Source of the DNA: Mariprofundus sp. | Lineage (GTDB): Bacteria > Pseudomonadota > Zetaproteobacteria > Mariprofundales > Mariprofundaceae | Assembly (NCBI GenBank): GCA_021772775.1 | Contig: JAJFLH010000025.1 | Location: forward strand, 1 to 64,000 | DNA length: 64,000 bases | Direction: 5' to 3' | Shown here: piece by piece, positions 8,689-16,767 of the stretch | Layout: each line of letters begins with the position of its first letter | How positions within the stretch are numbered: position 1 is the first letter of the stretch | Notes under the pieces: generated by a model | What the model was told of the DNA's origin: nothing | Seen by the model: the letters and a program-made list of their open reading frames with translations, nothing else | Database searches by the model: none | Position numbers and translations under genes: made by a program

Positions 8689-9186
8689 TTACTGATTGTC
8701 TGTATTTGGATATGGCTTACCTGTTAATTTTTTGTACTCAGCTGCTTTGGTTTCTTCAAGGTACCAATCTTCAACTTTCAGACTGGCAAAATAATTCGCC
8801 AACAGACGCCTATCTTGTTCGGATAGATGTGCATATGAAGGCATAGCATACTTAGCCTTTAATCGTGACGGTATCATCGACTGTGGATTTTTTGATGAAA
8901 AATATTCATACAACCACTGCTCACTGCGTAGTGAACCAATACCATCAAGACTGGGGGCAGGAACCGTCTCCATGACATTTTTAATGCCCCAGATGGTATG
9001 GCAGTTACGGCAGCCAATTTCACGGTACATATCCGATGCTTTGGACTGCACTTCCTGAGTGGCCGTCGAATAAAAAGGTATGCCCGCATCCTTTACAGGA
9101 TTAAAGGCAGTATATACTCCTTTTCCAACTGCAAAAACTACAACAGCTCCAATAAGCCCGGCAATTAACATGTCACCTCTACGCAT
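8689..9186 (-). CDS. membrane-anchored monohaem cytochrome c
   Basis: 165 residues. An uncleaved N-terminal anchor (about residues 7-28) carries a periplasmic class I cytochrome domain with CRNCH at residues 59-63 and the likely distal ligand Met115 in KYAMPSY. The arrangement (YREIGCRNCHTIWGI...LDGIGSLRS...LYEYFSSKNPQSMIPSRLK) resembles the haem domains of CcoO/CcoP and NorC. Because the divergent oxidase operon just upstream lacks a haem-bearing CcoP, this cytochrome is a good candidate for its electron-entry subunit (inference). It is six bases from the CcoS-like gene. Confidence 0.85.
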   Translation of the reverse strand: MRRGDMLIAGLIGAVVVFAVGKGVYTAFNPVKDAGIPFYSTATQEVQSKASDMYREIGCRNCHTIWGIKNVMETVPAPSLDGIGSLRSEQWLYEYFSSKNPQSMIPSRLKAKYAMPSYAHLSEQDRRLLANYFASLKVEDWYLEETKAAEYKKLTGKPYPNTDNQ

Positions 9187-9191
9187 GATTA

Positions 9192-9452
9192 TTAACGTGA
9201 AGCCTCAGCTTTCTCATTTAACAGTTCAGTACGGCGGCTTTCCTGTTTTGCAGTAGCTTCCTGATACTTTTTGAACTCTTCAGGACTCATTTTGTCGCGA
9301 TCCTGATCATCAAACACAAGATACTTAATATCTTCATCAAACTGCTCATTCTGGCTAGCCCAACGTAAGCCAATCACTACTGCAATCAGGATTGCAACAC
9401 CACTCACCAACCAGATATAAATTGTCCAACCATCATTCCATTCAGCCATCAT
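9192..9452 (-). CDS. CcoS-like single-helix protein
   Basis: 86 residues with one membrane helix (about 10-29) directly followed by RWASQNEQFDEDIKYLVFDD. This corresponds to the CcoS signature in the canonical protein at 56383 (FWAVKNGQYDDMEGPAHRILDDDD): W-A-x-x-N-x-Q-[FY]-D, then an acidic patch. CcoS is needed for cofactor insertion into cbb3 oxidases. The C-terminal half is a charged helix (EFKKYQEATAKQESRRTELL) not found in ordinary CcoS. A paralogue dedicated to the neighbouring divergent oxidase is likely, but the similarity is short. Confidence 0.6.
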   Translation of the reverse strand: MMAEWNDGWTIYIWLVSGVAILIAVVIGLRWASQNEQFDEDIKYLVFDDQDRDKMSPEEFKKYQEATAKQESRRTELLNEKAEASR

Positions 9453-9480
9453 ACACTCCTTAGTATCGTAGATTAGTTAT

Positions 9481-9795
9481 TTAAAACAAAAAGCCATCGA
9501 GCATTTGCACTCCTGCAAAAACAGCAGATACAATTACACCAAGTACAATAATTCCCATCAGTACTTTTTCACCCTTTTTCACACTGCTCATATCTGTGTT
9601 TTTAAAAAACAGAGCTATTACACCCACAAAGACAAGCATCGAAACAATCATAAAGATGAAAATGCCAACGCTATGCGCCTGGCTATTCATTCCTTCAATT
9701 CCCATATCGAACACCTGTTGCTCAGCAGCATAGATCATACCAGGCAGGCAAAAAGAGATAATGGAAGCACTGATTAAAGAAAACATTCTATTCAT
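9481..9795 (-). CDS. 104-residue membrane protein, first gene of accessory set
   Basis: A signal peptide (about residues 1-23, ending IYAA) is followed by two membrane helices (about 42-64 and 79-100) separated by a short basic loop (KNTDMSSVKKGEK). No motif for haem or metal is visible and I do not recognise the family. It begins the run 9795-6519. A transcription terminator (9851-9878) separates it from the oxidase operon, so this run probably has its own promoter in 9796-9850. Confidence 0.65.
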   Translation of the reverse strand: MNRMFSLISASIISFCLPGMIYAAEQQVFDMGIEGMNSQAHSVGIFIFMIVSMLVFVGVIALFFKNTDMSSVKKGEKVLMGIIVLGVIVSAVFAGVQMLDGFLF

Positions 9796-9850
9796 AAGGG
9801 CGCATTGTAAGGCAGAAGAACAAAATGAACAGTAGCAGTAGCTATAAACG

Positions 9851-9878
9851 AAAAATGCCGCCCAATGGGCGGCATTTT
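9851..9878 (-). terminator. rho-independent terminator of the divergent oxidase operon
   Basis: A perfect GC-rich hairpin (ATGCCGCCC, loop AAT, GGGCGGCAT) flanked by A and T runs. Read on the minus strand the stem is followed by TTTTT, fitting termination after the 44-residue peptide gene. Confidence 0.85.
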
Positions 9879-9896
9879 AAGCGAACTCGGAATAAC

Positions 9897-10031
9897 CTAG
9901 AATTTCACATCACGTGGGTCTGGGGTTCCTTTTTTATGGTTATCAATAAAGAAGCTATAGAGCACAGGGACTAGTAGTGCCACTGCAATAACTCCTAGGA
10001 TAGCAACTTGAGCATTATCAAAATCAATCAT
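9897..10031 (-). CDS. 44-residue CcoQ-like membrane micropeptide with IDFDNAQV motif
   Basis: A short gene with a good ribosome site (AGGAG seven bases before ATG) between the CcoP-like gene and the terminator. It encodes MIDFDNAQVAILGV, one membrane helix (about residues 10-29) and a basic tail (DNHKKGTPDPRDVKF). Position and size suit a CcoQ/CcoM-type small cbb3 subunit. Its N-terminus resembles that of the peptide at 20092-20223 (IDFNNADV). Expression is inferred from the ribosome site and operon position. Confidence 0.7.
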   Translation of the reverse strand: MIDFDNAQVAILGVIAVALLVPVLYSFFIDNHKKGTPDPRDVKF

Positions 10032-10047
10032 TATTATCTCCTATTTA

Positions 10048-10731
10048 TCAGTGAGCTACACTGTGATCTGGCTTCCAATCGATTGGAGGCAAACGCTTCA
10101 CAGTTAAGATTACAGCAAAACAGAAACCAAAGAACCACCATACTGCAACAGTGTAACCTTTATCCCACCAAGGCTGTTTTGCCTCACGTGTTCCGTCTGC
10201 TTTCATATTACCCTGAAAGTTAGCCTTAACAACTTCAGCACCGATGATTGAGTACTCTTCTAAATCAACACCAGGCTGCTTCTGCAGCTCAACTACCTGA
10301 TCCTCAATAATACGAAGGTCATTCATGGTAATTGGATGCTGAGCACGCTGAAATTCATACTTTGATGGAAATTCAGCCAATGCTTTCTCAATCATTGCCA
10401 TAGCTCTTTCATCAGCTTCTTTTGAAGTTAGCTTGGTATCATTCAGAACTGCTTGCACAGGATCAGAATGATATACACTCAAGTAGTCTACATATATTGC
10501 AGGGCTAGCTCTTTGACCAAACAAAGGGAAAGTCCATGCCATTGCAGTAAGGAACGTCAGTAACAACAGACCAACAACAGGGCGTGGAAGCGGGTTATTG
10601 TTTTCAGCAATGCCGCCAAGGCTTTCGTTTTCCCAAATATACTGGGCTTCTTTAGTCATTTTATCATCACTCATGCAGTGCAATGGCTTGTTGACTTTTA
10701 AACCTTCAAATAGTGGTAAATACTTCGACAT
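10048..10731 (-). CDS. CcoP-like oxidase subunit lacking haem sites
   Basis: 227 residues. The N-terminal part (YIWENESLGGIAENNNPLPR, then a helix) matches the membrane-anchor signature of canonical CcoP in this window (YEWDGIRELTNPPPR, then a helix): Y-x-W-[DE] followed by N-P-x-P-R at the membrane border (residues 45-50). Instead of two cytochrome domains there is a roughly 120-residue periplasmic segment predicted mainly helical. It contains no CXXCH and is followed by a second membrane helix (about 196-217). A strong Shine-Dalgarno (GGGGAGAG) precedes the start. It lies 12 bases after the CcoO-like gene. I infer that it takes the structural place of CcoP while the haems are supplied by separate cytochromes. 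The similarity is confined to the N-terminal 60 residues. Confidence 0.65.
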   Translation of the reverse strand: MSKYLPLFEGLKVNKPLHCMSDDKMTKEAQYIWENESLGGIAENNNPLPRPVVGLLLLTFLTAMAWTFPLFGQRASPAIYVDYLSVYHSDPVQAVLNDTKLTSKEADERAMAMIEKALAEFPSKYEFQRAQHPITMNDLRIIEDQVVELQKQPGVDLEEYSIIGAEVVKANFQGNMKADGTREAKQPWWDKGYTVAVWWFFGFCFAVILTVKRLPPIDWKPDHSVAH

Positions 10732-10743
10732 ATCTCTCTCCCC

Positions 10744-11688
10744 TTATTTACTGTTCAAGACGAAATCCATCAAGTAACGAATTTCAGAATCATCGGCATA
10801 TTCAGGAACTTCAGGTGGATAAACACTGTCGCCGTCACGATAGGCTTCAAACTCTTCATCCCACTTCACCAAGTCGATCACATTACCAGCTTTATCTTTA
10901 GGACCCCACAGATAATCATAACGAGGCATGATTGAATGCGGCTGAACCAGACGTGGATTAAAGAAGTGAAGCATCATCCACTCTTTAGATGAGTTACGTG
11001 AACCAACATGTAACAGATCAGGTGCTTTACGGTCAGAACCGAATGTAGTTGGAGATTCACCATTGAAATCACCTAGAACAGGAGGACGGCCAAATGACTG
11101 CCAGTCATGTGTCTGCTCTGGCAATAGTGTATGACACCACCAGCAACCTTCACGAACGAACATTGTTTTACCTGCACCGGCTAGAATAGTTTCAGAAGCT
11201 GCAGCCAGTGTTGCTTCAATGCCCCAACCGCGAGTTGCAGTAGCAAACTCAACATATGGAGTTTCAACGCCATTGGTCACTTTACTACTTACGAGGAAAA
11301 CACCGCCAGTAACTTCAGCTGCCTGATCCATTTTACCCATAGATACACTTAGAGCCTGAACATCAGCACCTAAGATATTATCATGCTTCAAACCACTTGG
11401 AAAAGATGTACCTGCTGGAAAGACATAAGCAGCAGTGTCATCCATAGCTGCGCCTGTCACAGGATTCTTCTTCAAAATGACTTTAGTCGGCTTATCATTT
11501 CCATGAAGGAACAAGTCACCATAATCAAACCCACTATTGCTACCATAGGTTAACTGTTTTTCTAATGCTGTAGCTGTAGATGACACGCCTGAAATATCTA
11601 AACTAGGCATATACACTGTAACAACCATTGATGTAGATAAAGCCACACCAAAAAGAATTGATCCAATTCGATACTCTCTGAATCCCAT
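10744..11688 (-). CDS. CcoO-like monohaem cytochrome c subunit with large insertion
   Basis: 314 residues (canonical CcoO here is 236). An N-terminal membrane helix (about 8-27) is followed by roughly 145 residues with no counterpart in ordinary CcoO. Then comes the family core FVREGCWWCHTLLPEQ (haem site residues 182-186), matching [15 protein letters not shown] of the canonical subunit, and KAPDLLHVGSRNSSKEWMMLHFFNPRLVQPHSIMP with Met254 as likely distal ligand, the usual CcoO ending. It follows the CcoN-like gene in the same operon. CcoO passes electrons to the low-spin haem b of CcoN. The insertion is the odd feature and may shape the docking face for another electron donor (inference). 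Confidence 0.8.
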   Translation of the reverse strand: MGFREYRIGSILFGVALSTSMVVTVYMPSLDISGVSSTATALEKQLTYGSNSGFDYGDLFLHGNDKPTKVILKKNPVTGAAMDDTAAYVFPAGTSFPSGLKHDNILGADVQALSVSMGKMDQAAEVTGGVFLVSSKVTNGVETPYVEFATATRGWGIEATLAAASETILAGAGKTMFVREGCWWCHTLLPEQTHDWQSFGRPPVLGDFNGESPTTFGSDRKAPDLLHVGSRNSSKEWMMLHFFNPRLVQPHSIMPRYDYLWGPKDKAGNVIDLVKWDEEFEAYRDGDSVYPPEVPEYADDSEIRYLMDFVLNSK

Positions 11689-11766
11689 TCTAAATCCTCC
11701 CTATTATTTTTATATACTTAATATACTTAAAAATACTGGAGCCCGTGAGGGCTCCAGCCCTATTTC

Positions 11767-13173
11767 TTAACGTGCGTATGCTACATCCTGCGGCTGAACA
11801 CCAGGAGCCAGTTTCTCGCCCTGTTTCACAGTCATGTACATATTCCACAGCCATACGATATTACCCAAGAACACCATGGTGCCGCCTAACCATCTTACGA
11901 TCATGTAAGGATGCTCAGCAATTACGATATCCATGTATGGCACTTCGTAGATCTTACCTGCACCCTGGATCAGACCAGCGATAGTCATAGAAACCCAGTA
12001 CAGAGAGAAGCCGATCAACAACATCCAGAAGTGGAAGTTAGCCAGACTCAGTGAGTAGAGCTTACGACGCAGTAGCGTCTGAACACCGTAGTATACAGCA
12101 GCTGCCTCAGCGAAGGTTGAGAAACCCAACAACGCCAAGTGAGCGTGTGCAACAATCCAACCAGTACCATGTACATACCAGTTAATTGCACGAGTCTGCT
12201 GGAAACCGCCCTGCATATTCAATGGAATTGCAAGCAACACACCAGTAATAGTGTATTTGATTTCAACATTCTCAACGAACATTGCCCATTTACCCTGCAT
12301 AGTCAGAAGGATGTTACAAACATAAGCAACCGCTGGAACCAGAATCAACACGCCTTCAACAGATGCGAATGATTTCAACCACTCAGGAAGTGGAGAGCTC
12401 ATCAGGTGATGTGCAGCTGGAGTTGAGTAGAACACAACGATTGACCAGAAGTGCAAATGACCAACACGATGTGAGTACAACGGATTACCAGTTACTTTAG
12501 GAACGATATAATAAGTAATCGCCGCAGCAACCGGGGTAATCAACAGACCCAGTACGTTATGTGCGAACCACCAAGTCATATATGCTTCATTCAAACCGGT
12601 CAGATGGAAGAACTCAGGCAGGTTACCGATCAGGAACACGATAATAAGCATGAAGAACGAACCAGCGAAGAACCAGTTTGTTGTATAGATACCCTGTGTA
12701 CGACGAGTAACAATCGACATAAAGATATTAATAAACAATGGAAGCACCATGCACAGAGCGATATAGATATCGATTGGCCAGATGAAATCTGAATACTCAC
12801 GACCAGAAGTCATACCGAACCACAATGTAGCCAAACCAAGTGCAAGACCAACATTCCACAACAAGCAGTTCCAAACACCAAGCTTTTCAGACCACAGCTT
12901 GGTGTTACCAAGTGCAGGAACAACGTACATTGCCGATGCAGCAAACGCACCCGCAATCCAACCAAAAATTACAGCATGAACATGCACCTGGCGCATATGG
13001 CCAAACTGCAGAGCATACGAATGTGTAAACCAATCAGGGAAAGCCAACTTAGCCGCGTTAAACGAACCGATCCCCGTACCAATAATAAACCACATAATCG
13101 CCGAAAAACTAAAGAAGATTGCTGCAGTACCGCCAGGAATATTCTTTTCTTTCGCAAAAAGATATTTAATCAT
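11767..13173 (-). CDS. divergent cbb3-type (C-family) haem-copper oxidase catalytic subunit
   Basis: 468 residues, about twelve helices. Active-site residues expected of CcoN are present: His64/His66 region (MRQVHVHAVIFGW) for the low-spin haem b, His205 in WWFAHNVLG and His255-His256 in STPAAHH as Cu-B ligands, and His343/His345 in VAHAHLALLG for the haems. The C-family cross-linked tyrosine, six residues before the HH pair, is kept (Tyr249, FYSTPAAHH; canonical copy [10 protein letters not shown]). The NorB-type glutamate pattern (HLWVEG) is absent, which argues for an oxygen reductase rather than a nitric oxide reductase. The sequence differs strongly from the canonical CcoN at 47882 along its length, so it belongs to a separate clade. 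It is followed by the CcoO-like, haem-less CcoP-like and micropeptide genes. Confidence 0.85.
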   Translation of the reverse strand: MIKYLFAKEKNIPGGTAAIFFSFSAIMWFIIGTGIGSFNAAKLAFPDWFTHSYALQFGHMRQVHVHAVIFGWIAGAFAASAMYVVPALGNTKLWSEKLGVWNCLLWNVGLALGLATLWFGMTSGREYSDFIWPIDIYIALCMVLPLFINIFMSIVTRRTQGIYTTNWFFAGSFFMLIIVFLIGNLPEFFHLTGLNEAYMTWWFAHNVLGLLITPVAAAITYYIVPKVTGNPLYSHRVGHLHFWSIVVFYSTPAAHHLMSSPLPEWLKSFASVEGVLILVPAVAYVCNILLTMQGKWAMFVENVEIKYTITGVLLAIPLNMQGGFQQTRAINWYVHGTGWIVAHAHLALLGFSTFAEAAAVYYGVQTLLRRKLYSLSLANFHFWMLLIGFSLYWVSMTIAGLIQGAGKIYEVPYMDIVIAEHPYMIVRWLGGTMVFLGNIVWLWNMYMTVKQGEKLAPGVQPQDVAYAR

Positions 13174-13230
13174 GTATTTCCCCTTTTAATATAATCTCTA
13201 CTCGAACTTTAAAACTATTCATCACCGAGA

Positions 13231-13338
13231 TTACTCATCATGCTCTTCGTCATGTTGACCTGGCATCAACAAATACCATGCAAACCACATGCTTGAGAAC
13301 GCCAATATAATACCCAGTACCGATGCAAAACCAGCCAT
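13231..13338 (-). CDS. 35-residue membrane micropeptide
   Basis: Encodes MAGFASVLGIILAFSSMWFA, a single membrane helix, and an acidic tail (GQHDEEHDE). A Shine-Dalgarno (GGGAGAG) lies five bases before ATG. It is located between the 87-residue membrane protein and the catalytic subunit gene, so it is probably an oxidase-associated subunit in the manner of CcoQ or CcoM. The histidine- and acid-rich tail could bind metal (speculative). Confidence 0.6.
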   Translation of the reverse strand: MAGFASVLGIILAFSSMWFAWYLLMPGQHDEEHDE

Positions 13339-13369
13339 ATTACTCTCCCTAACCTAGATTTTTAAAAAA

Positions 13370-13633
13370 TTATTCTTTTTGATAGCCTTCACGAACTGCA
13401 TGCAACTTAAGCGCTGATGCCAGAATCCAAACGAATCCAAGACCAAACACGATCATTACCCAGTTACCAAAGCCTTCGAAAGTGAACGGTGAATATGCAT
13501 CCGACCCCCACAATCCGGCCTCAGGAAACGGACCGCGACCAACAGCCAGCTGTGTTGCAATTGTAAACACAGAGCCATTGCCCATACCAGTAACAAATCC
13601 CGAAACGATTATAAGCCATATTGAATTTTTCAT
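13370..13633 (-). CDS. 87-residue two-helix protein, first gene of the divergent oxidase operon
   Basis: Two hydrophobic segments (about residues 4-26 and 57-77) are separated by a glycine/proline-rich periplasmic loop (VGRGPFPEAGLWGSDAYSPF). A clear ribosome site (GGGAGAGGGC) precedes ATG. No family is recognised. As first gene of the operon that continues with the 35-residue peptide, catalytic subunit and CcoO-like subunit, it is likely a structural or assembly subunit. The promoter should lie in 13634-13775, which it shares with the divergent small gene at 13776. Confidence 0.65.
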   Translation of the reverse strand: MKNSIWLIIVSGFVTGMGNGSVFTIATQLAVGRGPFPEAGLWGSDAYSPFTFEGFGNWVMIVFGLGFVWILASALKLHAVREGYQKE

Positions 13634-13775
13634 GCCCTCTCCCTATTAAGAAAATATGAATTTTTTTTAATACTCCGCAAGTATTGTAATCTTTCCCAGT
13701 AGTGTCAACCCCATAATTTTCCCACGGTTATTAGTAACTATTGCCAGCTGAGCAAATAACTTTCATGATTCAGCC

Positions 13776-13970
13776 ATGCGTGAGTTACTTATCTATGGCA
13801 TCAGCGGATGCGCTTCTCTCTTCATTCTAGGCTACACCGTTCACATATTCATAGGTGGCCTTGTTGAAGAGCGAACAGAGATCATCAGCATCATAGTAGC
13901 CGTCAGCATTGGCGCACTTGTTGTCGGCTGGATGGCATGGGATATTCTCAGAGCCCGCCGCTCTAAATAA
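13776..13970 (+). CDS. 64-residue two-helix membrane protein
   Basis: The protein has two helices (about 5-27 and 36-57) with a short acidic loop (GLVEERTE) and a basic end (RARRSK), consistent with a real small inner-membrane protein. It is divergent from the oxidase operon. The ribosome site is weak (no clear GGAG), so the gene is less certain than its neighbours. Function unknown. Confidence 0.5.
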   Translation: MRELLIYGISGCASLFILGYTVHIFIGGLVEERTEIISIIVAVSIGALVVGWMAWDILRARRSK

Positions 13971-14520
13971 ATATACATTTGAGTCGACTCACCCCAGCCA
14001 AGTAGGGAAACACAAATTTATTTATTTTTCTTTTATATCCTGAGATAAATATACAAAAAAGCCCTCCACTGAGTTTAGACTTTGAATCCGTAATAAATAA
14101 CCTCTCAATCACGCTTAAATCTCGCCTTACTGGCTTATGATACGCGTTCTAGATAAGCAACTAACGCTATATCCTCAGGCCAATCTACGAGAAAATACCA
14201 TTGTAATGAGTTATTTTTAGATGATTTAAATGCATCACCCCCACGATCCATAGAGATCCATAGAGATCCAAAAAACATTCCAAACATATAAACAACACCC
14301 TTCTGCTGCGTCACCCCCCTGGATATTGAAGACAGCAATTGAGCAGCTAAAACCCATGAACAATAAAGCACCAACTCTTTAAAAACCTTCGTCCATACAA
14401 TCAATTATCAAACGAATATCCAGGACTTAACATCATACTGTGAAATGACATACTGCTTTATCAAGAATAACAACCATCGCCTGCACCATAAGGTCGAATC
14501 AACACCCACTAAATTTAGAA
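13971..14520. other. gene-poor stretch before the IS remnant
   Basis: No supported gene. It contains a short tandem duplication (an 11-base unit, catagagatcc) near 14247-14268 and many stops in all frames. One 89-codon minus-strand frame (14135-14404) has no recognisable motif and is not called. The stretch looks like decaying sequence. Confidence 0.5.
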
Positions 14521-15086
14521 GGAGCTGCCCCAGATATTACATAATTTGTATTGTTGGAGAGGAGGGGGAGGGCATGAGAAAGAGTCATCTGATTATATTA
14601 GTCGCGAGATCGGAGCTGTTGAGCCCTATTTTAGCAGAGCCCGAAAGGAAATGAGCCCAAGGTGCTGCAGGAAAGATCCCCGTATTTGGTTTGTTGAAAC
14701 GGGGTGGAAAGGTATACACCAAAATTATTCCTGATGCTCAAGCGGCTACATTAATACCGATAATTAAGAGAAAGCGATCCCTGATAGTATCGTTTATAGC
14801 GACTGCTTGCGTGGATATAACGCCTTGGACATCTCGGAGTTAAAGCACTATCGCATCAACCATTCAAAACCACTTGCCAGCAAGCATAATCACATCAATG
14901 GTATCGAGAGTTTCTGGAATTAGGCCAAGAGACATATGCGACGTTTTAATGGTACTTCCGAAGAGAATTTTCCGCTATTTTTGAAAGAATGTGATGCGCT
15001 TTAATAACAGTGACTCTAGATCCCAACTAAAGCTGCTAAAACAATGGGTTAAGAATAATAAATAGCTAGTCATCTGGGACAGCCCC
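14521..15086. mobile_element. decayed IS1595-family (IS1016-like) insertion sequence
   Basis: The right end reads (on the minus strand) GGGGCTGTCCCAGATG (15071-15086). The left end reads GGAGCTGCCCCAGATAT (14521-14537), a degenerate copy in inverted orientation. Flanking octamers ATTTAGAA (14513-14520) and ATTTAAAG (15087-15094) agree at 6 of 8 positions, consistent with an eroded target duplication; 8 bp is what I recall for this family. The transposase inside is broken and the element is shorter than intact relatives, so it is inactive. Confidence 0.65.
14575..15065 (+). pseudogene. IS1595-family transposase remnant
   Basis: Pieces of an ISXO2/IS1016-type DDE transposase are readable in different frames: PYFSRARK (from the ESYFGGARK motif), GKIPVFGLLKRGGKVYTKII followed by PDAQAATLIPIIKRK, then SIVYSDCLRGYNALD, HYRINHSKPL, KHNHINGIESFWN and RRFNGTSEENFPLFLKEC, ending RFNN...LLKQWVK before a stop at 15063-15065. 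Much of the N-terminal region is deleted, and several frameshifts and stops (for example after IPIIKRK and after FWN) rule out function. The stop lies six bases from the right terminal repeat, as in intact relatives. Confidence 0.75.
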
Positions 15087-15783
15087 ATTTAAAGCCTACA
15101 TAGTGATTAGTATTACCACCACTTAGATTTTGACAGCGGCAACAATCGAGTCCGTAGCCAGAGCGAACACCCTTGCTACAAAAGAAAAAACCTATCCCCC
15201 CCTACCATGCAGTAGATCCACTTTAAAATGGAATCCGAACATACTTTAGCCCGAATAGAGTAGAGATAGGCAACACGAACAGATACAGGAACTCAGATAG
15301 ATGGCTTAGGCAGATAACGCAAACCCCAAAGCATCAAACCTCAGCACACCAACAAACACCCTGATTATTCCATTGTGAAGAACTACTCTAGCAGTCAACC
15401 CTATCTATCCACTGTTTTTATTGGCAATCGGGTTAATATGGATGAGTTCAACGGTGAAATCTGGGACACTCACTCTACCCCCCCATACTTGGGTCAATAT
15501 AATTTCGAAGACTGAATGGCGGAAAACATCGTACTGAAGGTGAAACACACAACCCAATACGTAGGGATTATTTCAATCAAATCGCAAAGAGAGAAGGTCA
15601 AATAATAGACCAACTAAATAGAGAGGAGAGCTCCTCAGACCCACATGCTCGATGCATATTCAACAGAACAAACAGAGCCCCCCCTTTCAAGAGCTAAGGG
15701 ACGAACACAGTGAACAATCTGAAGTGCAGCATACGACCTTACTCACCCACCACCACTTTAAAATAGCAGCTGCGCATAGAGGT
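15087..15783. other. gene-free stretch after the IS remnant
   Basis: About 700 bases without any supported gene, repeat array or RNA. Stops are frequent in all frames, and I could not recognise protein fragments. Together with the IS remnant it looks like a degraded insertion site between two respiratory loci. Confidence 0.5.
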
Positions 15784-16245
15784 CTATTTATAAAATTCTA
15801 AAGCCTTAATCACAGCAGCGAAATCTTCCTGAGTAAATTGCCCCTTATGAAACACATACTGCTGTTTTGAACCCGCATCATCCGTCCCAGTCAAACCAAA
15901 CGATTTACCAGCCTTATCAGCAAAAAAACGTAAATTCTTCATTAGCAAGCGACGCTTACCATTTTTCAAACGCAGGGTAATTTGCTCTTTACGAATATCC
16001 AGCGCAACAGGTACAGACGGCAACAGCAACAGACGTCGAAAAACACGCCCACCACCAACCAGCAAAAAGAAAAACCCAAGGAACATCAAACCTTGCCCCA
16101 TCCACTGATCATCCGTGCCATACCAAACTTTCAAACCCCATAGCAACAGGAACAACACCGTTGGCACATAAAGTAACAAATCCCAAAAAATACCGGTTTT
16201 ATCCGGATGCAATTCGCACTCTACCTCTCGCCATGACTTAGCCAC
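15784..16245 (-). CDS. 153-residue membrane protein, unknown
   Basis: Two membrane helices (about residues 20-42 and 51-72) are followed by a soluble domain of roughly 80 residues rich in beta strand and basic residues (ITLRLKNGKRRLLMKNLRFF). The architecture resembles small PH-like membrane proteins, but I cannot name the family. Its start overlaps the thioredoxin-like gene by eight bases, making it the last gene of the mini-CcoN module. Confidence 0.65.
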   Translation of the reverse strand: MAKSWREVECELHPDKTGIFWDLLLYVPTVLFLLLWGLKVWYGTDDQWMGQGLMFLGFFFLLVGGGRVFRRLLLLPSVPVALDIRKEQITLRLKNGKRRLLMKNLRFFADKAGKSFGLTGTDDAGSKQQYVFHKGQFTQEDFAAVIKALEFYK

Positions 16246-16765
16246 CCTGATCTTCTCCCATCAACTTACCCAAAACAGGCATCATCTCACTATGTAACAT
16301 GCGGCCTGGAGCAATGTGATTAACTCGCCCCTTTCCATCAATCACAAATGTCCAAGGCTCACCTCGCACTTGAAATGCATCATAAGCTTCCGGATTATAA
16401 TATTGATCCATATGCAGGAAAATCACCTGATCTTCATATTGATCCATAACCACTTTCAACATCTGCAGCTGCTTATCACATTGCGTGCAATGCCCTGGTG
16501 TAGCGAATTCCATCACGATCGGCTTACCTGTTTTCAACGCATCATCAAAAGAGAGCTGATACATGCGCGGGTCTGGATAACGATAGCTGGTGATTTTAGA
16601 CATATCACCACCTACATCAGCCAGTGTTTTAGTCCTAAGTGACGGAACCTCCTGACCAACAGTAAAGACGCCGCCACCACCAACCCCAAAATCACCATCA
16701 CATGCAGACAATAGCAATACGGATGATAGCAGCAAAGGTAGAAACAACTTTCTCAAATCAGACAT
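16238..16765 (-). CDS. thioredoxin-like lipoprotein with CTQC motif
   Basis: 175 residues. The signal peptide with lipobox LSAC anchors it in a membrane on the periplasmic side. The thioredoxin-like domain contains GKPIVMEFATPGHCTQCDKQL: the CXXC sits at the usual place after the first strand but as HCTQC instead of WCGPC. The cis-proline loop is probably VRGEPWTFVID. Membrane-bound thioredoxins of this kind reduce apocytochrome thiols or handle copper during oxidase assembly. Here it follows a mini-CcoN and a cytochrome c in one operon, so a maturation role for that complex is likely (inference). Confidence 0.75.
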   Translation of the reverse strand: MSDLRKLFLPLLLSSVLLLSACDGDFGVGGGGVFTVGQEVPSLRTKTLADVGGDMSKITSYRYPDPRMYQLSFDDALKTGKPIVMEFATPGHCTQCDKQLQMLKVVMDQYEDQVIFLHMDQYYNPEAYDAFQVRGEPWTFVIDGKGRVNHIAPGRMLHSEMMPVLGKLMGEDQGG

Positions 16766-16767
16766 GA

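Noticed and set aside
11767-13173. The divergent CcoN considered as a nitric oxide reductase (NorB)
   Set aside because: The VHGTGWIVAHAHLALLG region looks somewhat like NorB, but the C-family tyrosine is present and the NorB glutamate motifs near the active site are absent.
14135-14404. 89-codon minus-strand frame with a hydrophobic N-terminal part
   Set aside because: No ribosome site, no family motif, located in decayed sequence with a short tandem duplication; probably chance.
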